Assembly: GCA_026392155.1 (NCBI GenBank)
Contig: JAPLCP010000133.1
Span: 16,741 to 80,740 of the forward strand
Direction: 5' to 3'
From: Armatimonadota bacterium
GTDB taxonomy: Bacteria; Armatimonadota; Armatimonadia; Armatimonadales; Armatimonadaceae
Length of the DNA stretch: 64,000 nucleotides
The notes below the pieces were generated by a model. That model saw nothing but the letters and a program-made list of their open reading frames with translations, did not search any database and was not told where the DNA came from. Below are positions 25,290 through 34,807 of the stretch, in pieces. Every line of letters starts with the position of its first letter. The stretch's first letter is position 1. Position numbers and translations under genes: made by a program.

Positions 25290-27347
25290 TTATTTGCGCT
25301 TCCCTCTGAGGCGCACGGGCTTGCCACGCTGGCCTGATTGAATGGGATATAGGTTCCACTGGTTTGCTCCTGCGGGCTCTAGATGAAACTCGCGGGTGTT
25401 GTCGCGTAGCTCCGCTTTGAGCTTCTCGGGGAAGGCACCCGTGCGGCGTGCGGTCTCCCACTGGTGAATGGCTTCGAGGATCGCCGGGATCGTCCCAAAG
25501 CGCTTGGCGGTCTCGGTGGAGAGCGGGTCGGCGCTCAGCTGGGCGGTGCTGGCGAGGCTGGTTGCCAGTGCAAAGCCCGCATCGAAGCCTGCCGCGCGTG
25601 CCAGCAGCCACTCCGCATCCTCGAGCGTGGTCTCCGGGCGTAGGGCAAACCAGCCCAGCATCCGGGGCATGAGGTTGCGGGAGTAGTGTAGCTGGTTTTT
25701 AAACCGATAGAGCGTCTGGCTCTCGCGGAAGCCGGCGTACCAGGGCTCGCCCCAGTTCATGCGGGTGTAGACATGCCAGTTGAAGTGGCCGGGGTTGCTG
25801 GCATCGTTGATCTGGCCCTTGAGCTCGGGGGCGAGGGCGTTGTACCAGCTCTGGGTAAAGAGTGTCCGCCCATACTGCCCCATCCCCGTGGACCAGTTCC
25901 CCTCCAGCCCATCGAGCGAGATCTGGAGTGTCCCCGTCTGGTTGCAGAGCGCCGCGATATTCTTGGCAACTTCCTGCGTGAGCGACGCATCTGTCAGGAA
26001 AACTTTATAGTCGTGGTCCATGAGCTTGCCAATAGAACTCTGGCTGGCGTGCGCCGCGGCCGCCGTCCCCCACGCGCCGCGCTGACAGCCCAGCAAGCGC
26101 CAGGGCGCACTCGGGGAGACGCTCTCGTAGCGAACTAGCTCATCGCCAATGGCCACCGTGCTCATTGCCGTCTTCTTCACAAACGGCTCCGGGTCGGCAA
26201 CCGGCAGCTCGGTCTGGGTTGCGGAGACACGGGCCGTGAGCGTGCTCATGCCGCTCCGTGCGAGACGTGGGTCGGGGCGTGGGGTGACATAGGGATCATT
26301 TGGGGTAATAAAATTTGAGAGCGTGTGAAAGCCGACCCGCACGCCCGCTTTTTTCGCCCGCTCCACACACTCGCGCAGGCCCGCACCCCCATGAGGAAAC
26401 AGGCTCGGCTTGAGGCGGAAGTGCCCCCAGGTCTCAAACGGCGAGCTATGGTACAGATAGCGCAGCCCCGCCTTGAGTGTCATCTCAATCGCCCGGTCGA
26501 TCGTGCTCTCGCTGAAGTCCACAATCAGATACGAGTCCGTGGCGCGGGGAGATTTCTTAGCCCAGACCCCGTCGAGCAGCGGGTGCGGCAGGCCCTCTGC
26601 CACCTCAATCGCGCCCAGCGTGTCCAGCGCTTTTGCCACCGGGCAGAGAAAGAGCGCGAGCTTGCTCCCGACAACTCCGCCGTCGTCGAAGGCGGGCGCG
26701 GGGAATTTCTCAATGCCCCAGTTGGGGATTACCCGCTCCTGCGAACGGTTGCGGCAGTAGCCCTGGACGACACTCCCAAAGGCCGTGCGCCGCGCGGTGT
26801 CGCCGCGAAAGAGCTGGTCTTTCTTGAGGGCATCGGGTAGGTCCGGGTAGGTGCCGGTGTCGTCGGCGGTGAAGTCTGGCTCGATATCGCTCTCCTGCCC
26901 CGGAAAGCCACCGAGTGTTTTCACATTGAGTGCCTGAATCCCGATTGCGGTGTCAGAATCGCGAACCACCCCGACAATCTCGCCGATGGTCTCCCCGATC
27001 ACGGTAGGGTATGGCCCCCAGACCACCAGCTCAACGGTATCTTTGGGCGTGATCTCGACGAGCTCAAAGGCCAGATGCGTCGGCTTGGCTTGTACCGTGA
27101 GGGTCGCGTTCACACCCGCTGCACCAAAGCCAAGTGTCAGGCGGCGCGTCTTGGCACTCCAGCTTGCCGTCTCTGGCGCGTGCAGCTTCCCTGCGACGCG
27201 CACTTGCAGAACCGGCGCGGGTTGATTTGGTGCCAGATAGTTTCGTCCGCTCTGGCGGCGTGCTAGCGCAAGCCATGCGCCGTCCACTCCCAGCACAAAG
27301 GCGGCATCGCGCGTCGTCCAGGTGACGAGAGGTTCGATCTTTGTCAT
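25290..27347 (-). CDS. Large hydrolase-like protein, probable TIM-barrel glycosidase
   Basis: A 685-residue protein with no signal peptide. The first 270 residues look like a beta-sandwich. From about 270 on, alternating helix/strand segments such as LRYLYHSSPFETWG, GVRVGFHTLSNFITPND and LQISLDGLEGNWS suggest a TIM barrel, with Asp/Glu in SLDGLEG as possible catalytic residues. I do not recognise a specific GH family. First gene of the four-gene operon that ends with the Pls-like and acyltransferase-like genes; a TATAGT box lies 6 nt before its ATG. Confidence 0.7.
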   Translation of the reverse strand: MTKIEPLVTWTTRDAAFVLGVDGAWLALARRQSGRNYLAPNQPAPVLQVRVAGKLHAPETASWSAKTRRLTLGFGAAGVNATLTVQAKPTHLAFELVEITPKDTVELVVWGPYPTVIGETIGEIVGVVRDSDTAIGIQALNVKTLGGFPGQESDIEPDFTADDTGTYPDLPDALKKDQLFRGDTARRTAFGSVVQGYCRNRSQERVIPNWGIEKFPAPAFDDGGVVGSKLALFLCPVAKALDTLGAIEVAEGLPHPLLDGVWAKKSPRATDSYLIVDFSESTIDRAIEMTLKAGLRYLYHSSPFETWGHFRLKPSLFPHGGAGLRECVERAKKAGVRVGFHTLSNFITPNDPYVTPRPDPRLARSGMSTLTARVSATQTELPVADPEPFVKKTAMSTVAIGDELVRYESVSPSAPWRLLGCQRGAWGTAAAAHASQSSIGKLMDHDYKVFLTDASLTQEVAKNIAALCNQTGTLQISLDGLEGNWSTGMGQYGRTLFTQSWYNALAPELKGQINDASNPGHFNWHVYTRMNWGEPWYAGFRESQTLYRFKNQLHYSRNLMPRMLGWFALRPETTLEDAEWLLARAAGFDAGFALATSLASTAQLSADPLSTETAKRFGTIPAILEAIHQWETARRTGAFPEKLKAELRDNTREFHLEPAGANQWNLYPIQSGQRGKPVRLRGKRK

Positions 27348-27353
27348 GTATTA

Positions 27354-27359
27354 CTATAA
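27354..27359 (-). promoter_or_regulatory. Candidate -10 box of the 17.5-27.3 kb operon
   Basis: TATAGT on the minus strand, 6 nt before ATG 27347. It sits in the 13-bp gap after the YHYH gene, so the operon has its own leaderless-type start. Confidence 0.4.
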
Positions 27360-27360
27360 C

Positions 27361-28371
27361 TTATGGGGGCGGTAGCTCGGTCTTTCCGAGCAATTTTAAC
27401 CCATCTGCGCTGTATTGGTAGAGTGTGTTGCCACGCTGGATAAATAAAAACTTGCTGTTGGCCTTCATCGCCGCGCCGCCTCCGGGTGTGCCGGCGCCGG
27501 CATTGCGGTTTGCTGTGCCGGGGTTGTTGCGATCGAGTCCGGTCGGGCCGCCTTTTCGGAAGCTGGGATCGGGTGCGCCTTTGAGCCGCCGCGGGATAAA
27601 GGGCCAGTTCTCGGTGACCACGTAGTAGTAGGTCCCCTTAGGGAACTCTGGCGTCACGCCGGTTCGGCCACAGGTCTCGTCCAGATCGCCGCCTTTCACA
27701 AACTCATAGTCCTGCTGAAACGAGCCATCACAGACCCCACCAGGGCCCTCTGTCCCGCCGGGGCGATTGCCACTCTTGAGCTTATAGGCCGCCTTGAGGT
27801 TCTTGAGCGGGCTCTTGGGATCTGTGGGATTGGTGTAGGCGTAGGGGCCGTAGATCGGGTAGCCATCGGCGGCCCAGCCCACCAGGGTCATTTTTTTCTT
27901 GTAGTCCAGCTTCTCCAGCAGCCCGACGGGCATCCCATGGTAGTGGTACGCACCGTTGGGCTGTACATGAGCCAGGCTCTCGTCAGCACCCATCTTGCCA
28001 CGCGTGCCCATCATCCCCGTGAGCGCCTCGTAGTGCCAGCGCATGTCCCCGTTCCAGGTCTCGGCGGTCCCTGGATCGAAGACCACGCCATTGAGTGCGA
28101 CCCCAAAGACAATCCCTCGAGCTTGCTGAACCGCGGGTTTGGGCGTTAGGGGGACGCGAAAATGATAGTCCTGCGCCGAGATGGCGTTGGGATTGCCCCG
28201 GCTAGGAAAGCGCCCGACTGGGTGGTTGGGCACGCCATTGGCAGTGATCACTCGAAAGCCGTCTTTCTCCTCGATCGTCACCTCCGACTTCAGGCTCAGG
28301 GTCACGGCGGCGGGCTGCTGACCGATTGCAGGTAGCGCCAGTATCAAAAGAAAAAGAGGGTTGCGTTTCAT
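27361..28371 (-). CDS. Secreted YHYH-domain protein
   Basis: A 336-residue protein with a signal peptide (MKRNPLFLLILALPAIGQ). The YHYH motif is in NGAYHYHGMPVGLL, followed by VGWAADGYPIYGPY; an extra Cys pair surrounds GVCDGSF and ETCGRTG. Such proteins are widespread in marine and soil bacteria; a metal-binding role is suspected but not established. The C-terminal 60 residues are Gly/Asn/Pro-rich and end in a short beta segment. TAACAT, 6 nt before the ATG, fits the leaderless pattern. Confidence 0.85.
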   Translation of the reverse strand: MKRNPLFLLILALPAIGQQPAAVTLSLKSEVTIEEKDGFRVITANGVPNHPVGRFPSRGNPNAISAQDYHFRVPLTPKPAVQQARGIVFGVALNGVVFDPGTAETWNGDMRWHYEALTGMMGTRGKMGADESLAHVQPNGAYHYHGMPVGLLEKLDYKKKMTLVGWAADGYPIYGPYAYTNPTDPKSPLKNLKAAYKLKSGNRPGGTEGPGGVCDGSFQQDYEFVKGGDLDETCGRTGVTPEFPKGTYYYVVTENWPFIPRRLKGAPDPSFRKGGPTGLDRNNPGTANRNAGAGTPGGGAAMKANSKFLFIQRGNTLYQYSADGLKLLGKTELPPP

Positions 28372-28428
28372 GCCGCCATGTTAGCCAGAAGTTATGAAGG
28401 ATGCATGAATGGGCCGCTCAAAATTGTG

Positions 28429-28434
28429 TACAAT
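28429..28434 (+). promoter_or_regulatory. Candidate -10 box for the DUF1549/DUF1553 gene
   Basis: TACAAT, 10 nt before ATG 28445; very short leader predicted. Confidence 0.35.
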
Positions 28435-28444
28435 AGTACCGACT

Positions 28445-31051
28445 ATGCAACGCTGCTTTTTTGCCTTGATCCCCCTTGCACTCCTCAGTGCCCTCGCGCT
28501 GGCCAAGCCTGAGAGTGGTCTCTGGTCGCTCCAGCCGGTGCGGCTACCCCAAACGCCGACGGTGCAGAATACTTCCTGGGTACGCAATCCTATTGATGCT
28601 TTTGTACTTGCCAAGCTCGAAGCCAAGGGCTGGAAGCCCGCGCCGGAGGCCGATAAGCGCACGCTGATCCGCCGCGTGACATTTGACCTGACGGGCCTGC
28701 CGCCAACACCGCAAGAGATCGCCGCGTTTCTGGCCGACAAAACTCCCCATGCCTACGAAAAACTCGTAGACAGGTTACTCGCCTCGCCCCACTACGGCGA
28801 GCGCTGGGCGCGGCACTGGCTGGATCTTGCCCGGTTTGGCGAGAGCCATGGCTTTGAGTACGATCACCTGCGCGAGCACGCCTGGCGCTACCGGGACTGG
28901 GTGGTTGAGGCACTCAACCGTGACCTGCCCTACGACCAGTTTGTGCGTGAGCAGCTCGCAGGCGATGTTCTCCCGGATGCCAGCCCGATCGCCACGGGCT
29001 TTCTGGTCGCGGGGCCACAGGACGAAGCGGGCAAAGGCGCACCAGGGCTTCAGGTGCGGCTCCGAGCACGCGAGGAGGAGCTGGAGGACATGATCGGCCT
29101 AGTCGGGCAGACGTTTTTAGGGTTGACCACCAACTGCGCGCGCTGCCATGACCACAAGTTCGACCCGATCCCCGCCAAGGACTACTACCGCCTCAAGGCC
29201 GCGCTGGCCGGAGTGCAGCCGGGCAACCGCTCCGTGCTCACGCAAAAACAGGCTGAGCAGCGTGCTGAGCAAGTGGCAGTGCTGCGCAGAAAGCAAGCCG
29301 AGTGCCAGAGCAAGCTTCGGCAGATTGAGGAGCCCACTCGCACACGCCTACTTGCTCAGGCGCGGCCTGTCGCCCCATCGCCCACCCCGCTGCTGCGCTT
29401 TAGCTTCGATGAGCAAGGCGGCCAGCTTGCGCTTGATGGCAAGACAAGCCGTTTCCAGAGCGAGCCGCTGGCCATGGAGATTCGGGAGAAGACGCTAGAA
29501 GCCTGGGTGCGCCTGGCCGACTTAGAGCAGCAGGGTGGGAGCGCCCTGACCATCGAGACCGAGGGGGGCGCACAGTTCGATGGGATTGTCTTTGGGGAGC
29601 GCCAGCGTGGGAAGTGGATCGCTGGGAGCGAGTTCTACCACCGGACAAAAGACCTCAATGCTCCCCAAGAAACGGAGACGGGGCTGGTTCAGGTGGTGAT
29701 TGTCTACCGCGCCGATGGTCACATCCAGCTCTTTCGCAATGGTAAGCCCTACGCCGATGCCTACCAGCCCGAGAAGGCGGCTCGCACCTACCCGGCAGGC
29801 AAGACGCATCTTCTAGTTGGGCCACGCCACACCGGCTCCACGAACTTCCTGAAGGGCGAGCTCGAGGAAGTGCGCGTCTACGACCGAGCCCTCACGGATG
29901 CCGAAGTGGGGGAGTCGTACCAGAACGCCCCGTTCAATATTTCCCCGGAGACACTCACCGCGGCTCTCACTCAGAGCGAGCGCAGGCAGCGCGAGGTGCT
30001 CCAGGCAGAGAGTACGCGGCTGGCGGGAGAGCTAAAGACGCTCGAAGCTCCGGTTCAAGCCTACGCCGCGATCTCGCAGCAGCCCAGTCCGACCTATATC
30101 CTGCCCCGCGGCGATGTCACGGCGCAGGGAGAGCTCGTCACGCCAGGTGGTCTGAGCGCCCTCACTGCCTGTAACTCCGACTTTGGCCTCGCCGCCGATG
30201 CTCCCGAGGCAGAGCGCCGCCTCGCGCTGGCACGCTGGCTCACCGACTCTCGCAACCCACTGACGGCGCGGGTGATGGTCAACCGGGTCTGGCAGGGGCA
30301 CTTTGGACGTGGCATTGTCAGCACCGCGAGCGACTTTGGCAACAATGGCGAGAGCCCCAGCCACCCCGAGCTCCTCGACTGGCTGGCCACCGCGTTCTCC
30401 GGCCCCGGCGAGTGGAGCCTGAAAAAACTCCACCGCGCGATCCTGCTCTCCAGCACGTATCGGCAGTCTGGGCAGCTCGATCCACAAGCCGCCAAGACCG
30501 ATGCGGACAACCAGCTCCTCTGGCGCTTTGCCCCACGCCGCCTAGAGGCCGAGGCCGTGCGCGATAGCATGCTCGCCATCAGTGGCAAGCTCAACCCCGC
30601 GCTCGGCGGCCCTAGCTTCCGGCCCTTCACGGTCAGCAACTACGGCTCGGATTTCTATCAACTGATCGACAAAGACACGCCCGAGTTCAACCGCCGGGCA
30701 CTCTACCGAATGGGGGTTCAGAGCGCCCGAAATCCGCTGCTCGAAACCCTCGACTGCCCCGATCCCTCGACCAAAACCCCGAAGCGCACGGTCACCACGA
30801 CGCCGATTCAAGCCCTCGCTCTGATGAACGATAGCTTCGTCCTGCGCCAGTCCCGCGCCTTCGCCGCAAAAGTGATCAAAGAGGCCGGGAGTCTCCCCGA
30901 CCCCCAAGTCACTCTGGTCTACACCCTCGCCTTTGGCCGCCCACCGACGCCCACCGAGCGTCGCCGCGCCCTCGCCCATCTCAAAGCCCACCCGCTCGAC
31001 AGTCTCTGTTGGGCACTGTTCAACTCCAGTGAGTTTCTCTATGCAAAATAG
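28445..31051 (+). CDS. DUF1549/LamG/DUF1553 protein (planctomycete PSCyt2/PSD1 type)
   Basis: An 868-residue exported protein: signal peptide about 1-18, PSCyt2/DUF1549 (LTGLPPTPQEI, YGERWARHWLDLARF), a CARCHDHKFDPI motif (CxxCH), coiled-coil segment, a LamG insertion about 315-505 (ELEEVRVYDRALT), and C-terminal PSD1/DUF1553 (LARWLTDSRNPLTARVMVNR, ALALMNDSFVLRQSRAFA). The N-terminal PSCyt1 heme domain common in longer relatives is absent. In Planctomycetota these are nearly always paired with DUF1501, as here (11-bp overlap). Function unknown; thought to concern polysaccharide use or surface assembly. Confidence 0.93.
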   Translation: MQRCFFALIPLALLSALALAKPESGLWSLQPVRLPQTPTVQNTSWVRNPIDAFVLAKLEAKGWKPAPEADKRTLIRRVTFDLTGLPPTPQEIAAFLADKTPHAYEKLVDRLLASPHYGERWARHWLDLARFGESHGFEYDHLREHAWRYRDWVVEALNRDLPYDQFVREQLAGDVLPDASPIATGFLVAGPQDEAGKGAPGLQVRLRAREEELEDMIGLVGQTFLGLTTNCARCHDHKFDPIPAKDYYRLKAALAGVQPGNRSVLTQKQAEQRAEQVAVLRRKQAECQSKLRQIEEPTRTRLLAQARPVAPSPTPLLRFSFDEQGGQLALDGKTSRFQSEPLAMEIREKTLEAWVRLADLEQQGGSALTIETEGGAQFDGIVFGERQRGKWIAGSEFYHRTKDLNAPQETETGLVQVVIVYRADGHIQLFRNGKPYADAYQPEKAARTYPAGKTHLLVGPRHTGSTNFLKGELEEVRVYDRALTDAEVGESYQNAPFNISPETLTAALTQSERRQREVLQAESTRLAGELKTLEAPVQAYAAISQQPSPTYILPRGDVTAQGELVTPGGLSALTACNSDFGLAADAPEAERRLALARWLTDSRNPLTARVMVNRVWQGHFGRGIVSTASDFGNNGESPSHPELLDWLATAFSGPGEWSLKKLHRAILLSSTYRQSGQLDPQAAKTDADNQLLWRFAPRRLEAEAVRDSMLAISGKLNPALGGPSFRPFTVSNYGSDFYQLIDKDTPEFNRRALYRMGVQSARNPLLETLDCPDPSTKTPKRTVTTTPIQALALMNDSFVLRQSRAFAAKVIKEAGSLPDPQVTLVYTLAFGRPPTPTERRRALAHLKAHPLDSLCWALFNSSEFLYAK

Positions 31052-32438
31052 CCGTCGCGACTTTCTCACCCAAGCCGCCGGTGGTCTCGGCTCCATCGCG
31101 CTTGCCGCACTCTTGGCGGATGAGGTAAAAGCCTCCCCCCTAACCCCCGCCGGGTACCCTCTGGGTGGGGGGGCCAAGCGTGTCGTTCAGATCTTTTGTT
31201 GTGGCGGCGTGAGCCACCTGGATACATTTGACTACAAGCCTGAATTAGTGCGAATGGATGGCAAGGAGTGTAAGAAAGTCTTCGATACATTCTTTGCGCA
31301 GCCGGGCAATCTGATGAAGAGCCCGTTTGCCTTTAAGCAGCACGGCCAGAGCGGGCGCTGGGTGAGTGAGCTGCTGCCACATCTTGCCCAGCAGGTGGAC
31401 GACATCACGTTTATTTCGTCTATGAAGGCCAAGTCCGCCAACCACACGCCCGCGACCTTTCAGATGAACTCGGGCTTTACGCTCAATGGCTTTCCCTGCA
31501 TGGGCGCGTGGCTGAGCTATGGTCTCGGCTCGCTCAACCAAGACCTGCCCACGTTTGTGGTGCTCCCCGACCCGCGCGGTCTGCCTGCCGGTGGGGCGAT
31601 CAACTGGACCGCGGGGTTTCTGCCCGCGACGCACCAGGGGACGGCGTTCAATCCCAAGGGCCAGCCGGTCGATAACTTATTCCCCCCAAGCGACGTCAAA
31701 GCGACAGACCGGCAAGCGGCGCTGGGGCTGCTCAAGACGATGAACGCGGAGTTCGGCGCGGCCCACCCCGGCGACTCGGCGCTGGCAGCACGGATCAAGG
31801 CTTATGAGCTAGCAGCGCGGATGCAGGTCAGCATTCCACAGGTAGTCAAGTTCGACGAAGAACCAGAGCACATCAAGAAGCTCTACGGCCTCGACGATCC
31901 CGTAGCCGGGGGCTTTGCCCGAAACTGCCTGCTCGCCCGGCGCTTGCTCGAAAAAGGCGTGCGCTTTGTCCAGCTCTATCATGGCGGCGCGTTTGGCTCG
32001 CCGCGGATCAACTGGGACGGCCACGAGGATCTGCGCGACAACCACCTGACGCAGGCCAAGAGCATGGACCAGCCCGTCGCCGCACTGCTCGCAGACTTAA
32101 AACAGCGCGGGATGCTCGACGACACGCTGATCCTCTGGACCACAGAGTTTGGCCGCACGCCCATCACTCAGGGAGTCGGCAAGCCGGGCCGTGACCACCA
32201 CCCGTTTGCCTACACCTGTTGGATGGCGGGCGCGGGTCTCAAGCCAGGCTTTTCCTACGGCAGCACCGATGAGCTCGGCTACGACACCGCCGAGAACCCC
32301 GTTAGTGTCTATGATTTCCATGCCACCGTCCTGCACCTGCTCGGCATCGACCACACCAAGCTCACCTACTACCACAACGGCACCCGTCGCCGCCTCACCG
32401 ATGTGCATGGCGAGGTGATCCAGGGAATTCTTAGCTAG
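31041..32438 (+). CDS. DUF1501 family protein with Tat-type leader
   Basis: A 465-residue protein beginning MQNSRRDFLTQAAGG, a twin-arginine-like signal, followed by the alkaline-phosphatase-like DUF1501 fold: GGVSHLDTFDYKPEL metal-site start, FVQLYHGGAF, NWDGHEDL and ILWTTEFGRTP. It overlaps the DUF1553 gene by 11 bp and is its usual partner. The linker after the leader (residues about 31-45, PLTPAGYPLGGG) is encoded by a palindromic repeat. The stop shares CTAG with the convergent FMN dehydrogenase. Confidence 0.94.
   Translation: MQNSRRDFLTQAAGGLGSIALAALLADEVKASPLTPAGYPLGGGAKRVVQIFCCGGVSHLDTFDYKPELVRMDGKECKKVFDTFFAQPGNLMKSPFAFKQHGQSGRWVSELLPHLAQQVDDITFISSMKAKSANHTPATFQMNSGFTLNGFPCMGAWLSYGLGSLNQDLPTFVVLPDPRGLPAGGAINWTAGFLPATHQGTAFNPKGQPVDNLFPPSDVKATDRQAALGLLKTMNAEFGAAHPGDSALAARIKAYELAARMQVSIPQVVKFDEEPEHIKKLYGLDDPVAGGFARNCLLARRLLEKGVRFVQLYHGGAFGSPRINWDGHEDLRDNHLTQAKSMDQPVAALLADLKQRGMLDDTLILWTTEFGRTPITQGVGKPGRDHHPFAYTCWMAGAGLKPGFSYGSTDELGYDTAENPVSVYDFHATVLHLLGIDHTKLTYYHNGTRRRLTDVHGEVIQGILS
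31132..31174. repeat. Palindromic GC-rich element inside the DUF1501 gene (copy E)
   Basis: Same core (CCCCCCTAACCCCCG) as copies C and D. It also shares 16 identical bases, GGGTACCCTCTGGGTG (31152-31167), with copy B at 61916-61931, tying the two subfamilies together. In frame between the Tat leader and the catalytic domain. Confidence 0.8.
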
Positions 32439-33496
32439 CAGATCAGCTGTGGCCCAATGTCACTCAGCTTTGGGTATCCCGCGAGGGCCATCGAGAGCTT
32501 CAGGTCGTCGTGGAGGTGCTGGAGAACGTGCGTGACGCCTGCTTCGCCATTGACGGCCAGTGCCCAGAGGTAGGGGCGACCAATCAGCACGGCGCGGGCT
32601 CCCAGCGCAAGGGCTTTTAGGATATCGGTGCCACGACGGATGCCACCGTCCACGTAGACCTCGGCCTGGCCTTGCACCGCAGTGGCGATCTCCGGGAGGG
32701 CATCGGCGGTGCTGATGACGCTATCGAGCTGGCGGCCCCCGTGGTTGGAGACGACAATCCCCGCGACGCCGTGCTGAACCGCAAGAAGCGCATCTTCGGC
32801 GGTCAGAACCCCTTTCACCACGATCGGCAGGCGCGTGATGCTCCGCAGCCACTCCAGCGACTCCCAGGTCAGGCTCGCATCGAACTGCTTACTGGCGTAG
32901 TAGTGTAGCGCCATCTCGTCCTGACCAAAAGGAAGGTACTGCACCAGATTTGCCAAGGGAATATGCGCGGGCACCTGAAAGTTATTGCGAAAATCCCGCT
33001 CGCGGTTGCCCGTGGCGGGCACATCCACCGTCAGGCAGAGCGCAGCAAACCCCGCCGCCTCCGCACGCTCCACCAGCGCCTTGGTGATCTCACGATCCCG
33101 GTGGCAGTAGAGCTGAAACCAGCGCGTCCCCGTAGAGGCCGCCGTGACCTCCTCCATCGAGCGCGATGCCATCGTGCTCAGGGTCTGGATCACCCCCGCC
33201 GCCGCCGTTGCACACGCCACGGCCAGCTCACCATCGGGGTGGGCGAGCTGGTTGAAAGCACACGGCGCCGTCAGAAGAGGAAACGTAACGGGCTGGCCTA
33301 AGATCGTGGTCGCCGTCTCGCACGCGCTCACATCGACAAGCACCCGTGGGCGCAAGCGTAGCCCCGCCCACGCCTGCTCGTTCTCCCGCACCGTGAGCTC
33401 ATCGCCCGCGCCTCCGGCGTAGTAGTCGTAGGTTGCCTGCGGCAGAAGCTCCCGCGCCCGCTGCTCGTACTCACGAAGATTGAGAGGAACACTCAT
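32435..33496 (-). CDS. FMN-dependent alpha-hydroxyacid dehydrogenase/oxidase
   Basis: A 353-residue enzyme of the lactate/glycolate oxidase family. It oxidises an L-alpha-hydroxy acid with FMN. Signatures: YDYYAGGAGDE near the start, LPIVVKGVLTAEDA, GIVVSNHGGRQLD with the active-site His and Arg, and VYVDGGIRRGTDILKALALG and VLIGRPYLW for the phosphate site. ATG 33496 is preferred over the frame to 33559 because the family starts about here and GGGGAAG lies upstream. The precise substrate cannot be told from sequence. Confidence 0.92.
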   Translation of the reverse strand: MSVPLNLREYEQRARELLPQATYDYYAGGAGDELTVRENEQAWAGLRLRPRVLVDVSACETATTILGQPVTFPLLTAPCAFNQLAHPDGELAVACATAAAGVIQTLSTMASRSMEEVTAASTGTRWFQLYCHRDREITKALVERAEAAGFAALCLTVDVPATGNRERDFRNNFQVPAHIPLANLVQYLPFGQDEMALHYYASKQFDASLTWESLEWLRSITRLPIVVKGVLTAEDALLAVQHGVAGIVVSNHGGRQLDSVISTADALPEIATAVQGQAEVYVDGGIRRGTDILKALALGARAVLIGRPYLWALAVNGEAGVTHVLQHLHDDLKLSMALAGYPKLSDIGPQLIC

Positions 33497-33649
33497 CTCG
33501 CTTCCCCCTGAAGCAAAGGCTGACGCGCACAAAACCACGCGTCGGCCTCGGGCTGCCACGGCCAGATGCCCTGGTCAAAGTTTGTTGCCATAACAAGCAT
33601 TTGACCAAAAACGAGAGGGGAGCGCAACCGTAACTTTTACGGCACCGAC

Positions 33650-34711
33650 TCAGGGAAGAGTGGCCTGCCAGTACATTCGCCGCCCCCGTGGATTCAGTCC
33701 TATACCGACGATCGTGGTGCCATCGTCTGAGATCGATGTTGCTTCCTTAAGCTGCCAGCCTTTCACGTCGGTGATGCCTTTTGCGAGAAGAAGATCCTGA
33801 AGAATGTAGGTTTTGCCGAACTGGTTGTCGTAGAGAATTGTGGTGCTGTTGCGGTTGAACCAGCCATATCCGACACTTCGATCGCCGTTCTGGGACACAT
33901 CCCGCAGATAACTATCTTCGAGCCCTGATAGGGGGGCGATACTCTTCATCCCGGTGGACCTGTTCCAGAGGAACGCTGCCGCTGGGATACCAGGTCTGTT
34001 GACGTACCCGACGATATAGTCCCCGTACCGAGAGATCCCATAGCCGAAGCTATCCCTGTAGCCCGGAAGCGTACCGAGGCTTTGAAGCTGACCAGACTTC
34101 CAGCGAACGGCTGTGATCGGTAGGCCAAAGCCCCCCGAGTACCCGGTGGCCACCAGACCGCTTCCCGAGATGGCAGTTCCGTAACTAAACGTATGCCCTG
34201 GTAAAAATCCCAGGTTCTGCATCCCCGTGGAGGGTGACCAGAGAAAAGCCTCAAAGCTACTATATGGGCCGGAATTCGAACAATATCCGATGACCGCCTC
34301 ACCCTTTTCCGAAATATCAGTGGCGAGACTATTCTGGTAGCCGGGAAGCACCCCCAGCGGCGTTATCCCCGCCGAGGGAGTCCAGTAGAACCCACCAACC
34401 CCTGTCCACCCCACGGCGGCATCTCCGTTCGCTGCAACCCCTGTCGCTAGGCTGTAAGGCGAACCAGATAGGAATCCCAGGAACTTTATATTGCCCCCCT
34501 TTTCAATTGCGGCTTGATTCTGCTGCTCTCCCGACGCATAGCTACCATCCGGCGAGAGGCCAATAGGCCGTGATATTGTCCCCGGCCCTGCAATGGTGGG
34601 CACCATTGCTAGGGGCTTGAAGCTGTAGGTGGACTGGGCGCTAGCCGCTGGGGCGATAACAAGTGCGCCTCCGATGAGCGCCAGTAGGCAAGTAAAACGA
34701 CGTCGATTCAT
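33650..34711 (-). CDS. Secreted HAF-repeat protein
   Basis: A 353-residue exported protein: signal peptide about 1-26 (ending APAASAQS), then repeats with a recurring pattern such as PLGVLPGYQNSLATDIS, NLGFLPGHTFSYGTAIS, SLGTLPGYRDSFGYGIS. This is the extracellular HAF repeat, expected to form a beta-propeller. Function unknown; probably surface-bound or secreted. Good Shine-Dalgarno (GGAGGA, 6 nt before ATG). It lies downstream of the BTAD/STAND regulator on the same strand with 96 nt between. Confidence 0.85.
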   Translation of the reverse strand: MNRRRFTCLLALIGGALVIAPAASAQSTYSFKPLAMVPTIAGPGTISRPIGLSPDGSYASGEQQNQAAIEKGGNIKFLGFLSGSPYSLATGVAANGDAAVGWTGVGGFYWTPSAGITPLGVLPGYQNSLATDISEKGEAVIGYCSNSGPYSSFEAFLWSPSTGMQNLGFLPGHTFSYGTAISGSGLVATGYSGGFGLPITAVRWKSGQLQSLGTLPGYRDSFGYGISRYGDYIVGYVNRPGIPAAAFLWNRSTGMKSIAPLSGLEDSYLRDVSQNGDRSVGYGWFNRNSTTILYDNQFGKTYILQDLLLAKGITDVKGWQLKEATSISDDGTTIVGIGLNPRGRRMYWQATLP

Positions 34712-34717
34712 TCGAGT

Positions 34718-34723
34718 TCCTCC
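34718..34723 (-). promoter_or_regulatory. Shine-Dalgarno of the HAF-repeat gene
   Basis: GGAGGA, 6 nt before ATG 34711. Notable because most non-operonic genes here lack one. Confidence 0.7.
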
Positions 34724-34807
34724 AGAGCGTATGCCGTGGGCGGGATCGCCGCAGGCTGTTGTCTGGATACTACCAAGCGCACCGTCTACAAATCGTGAAC
34801 AGGCAAA

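Noticed and set aside
25285..25611. N-terminal extension of the LamG/esterase protein
   Set aside because: Overlaps the upstream hydrolase gene in another frame; the signal peptide begins at ATG 25284.
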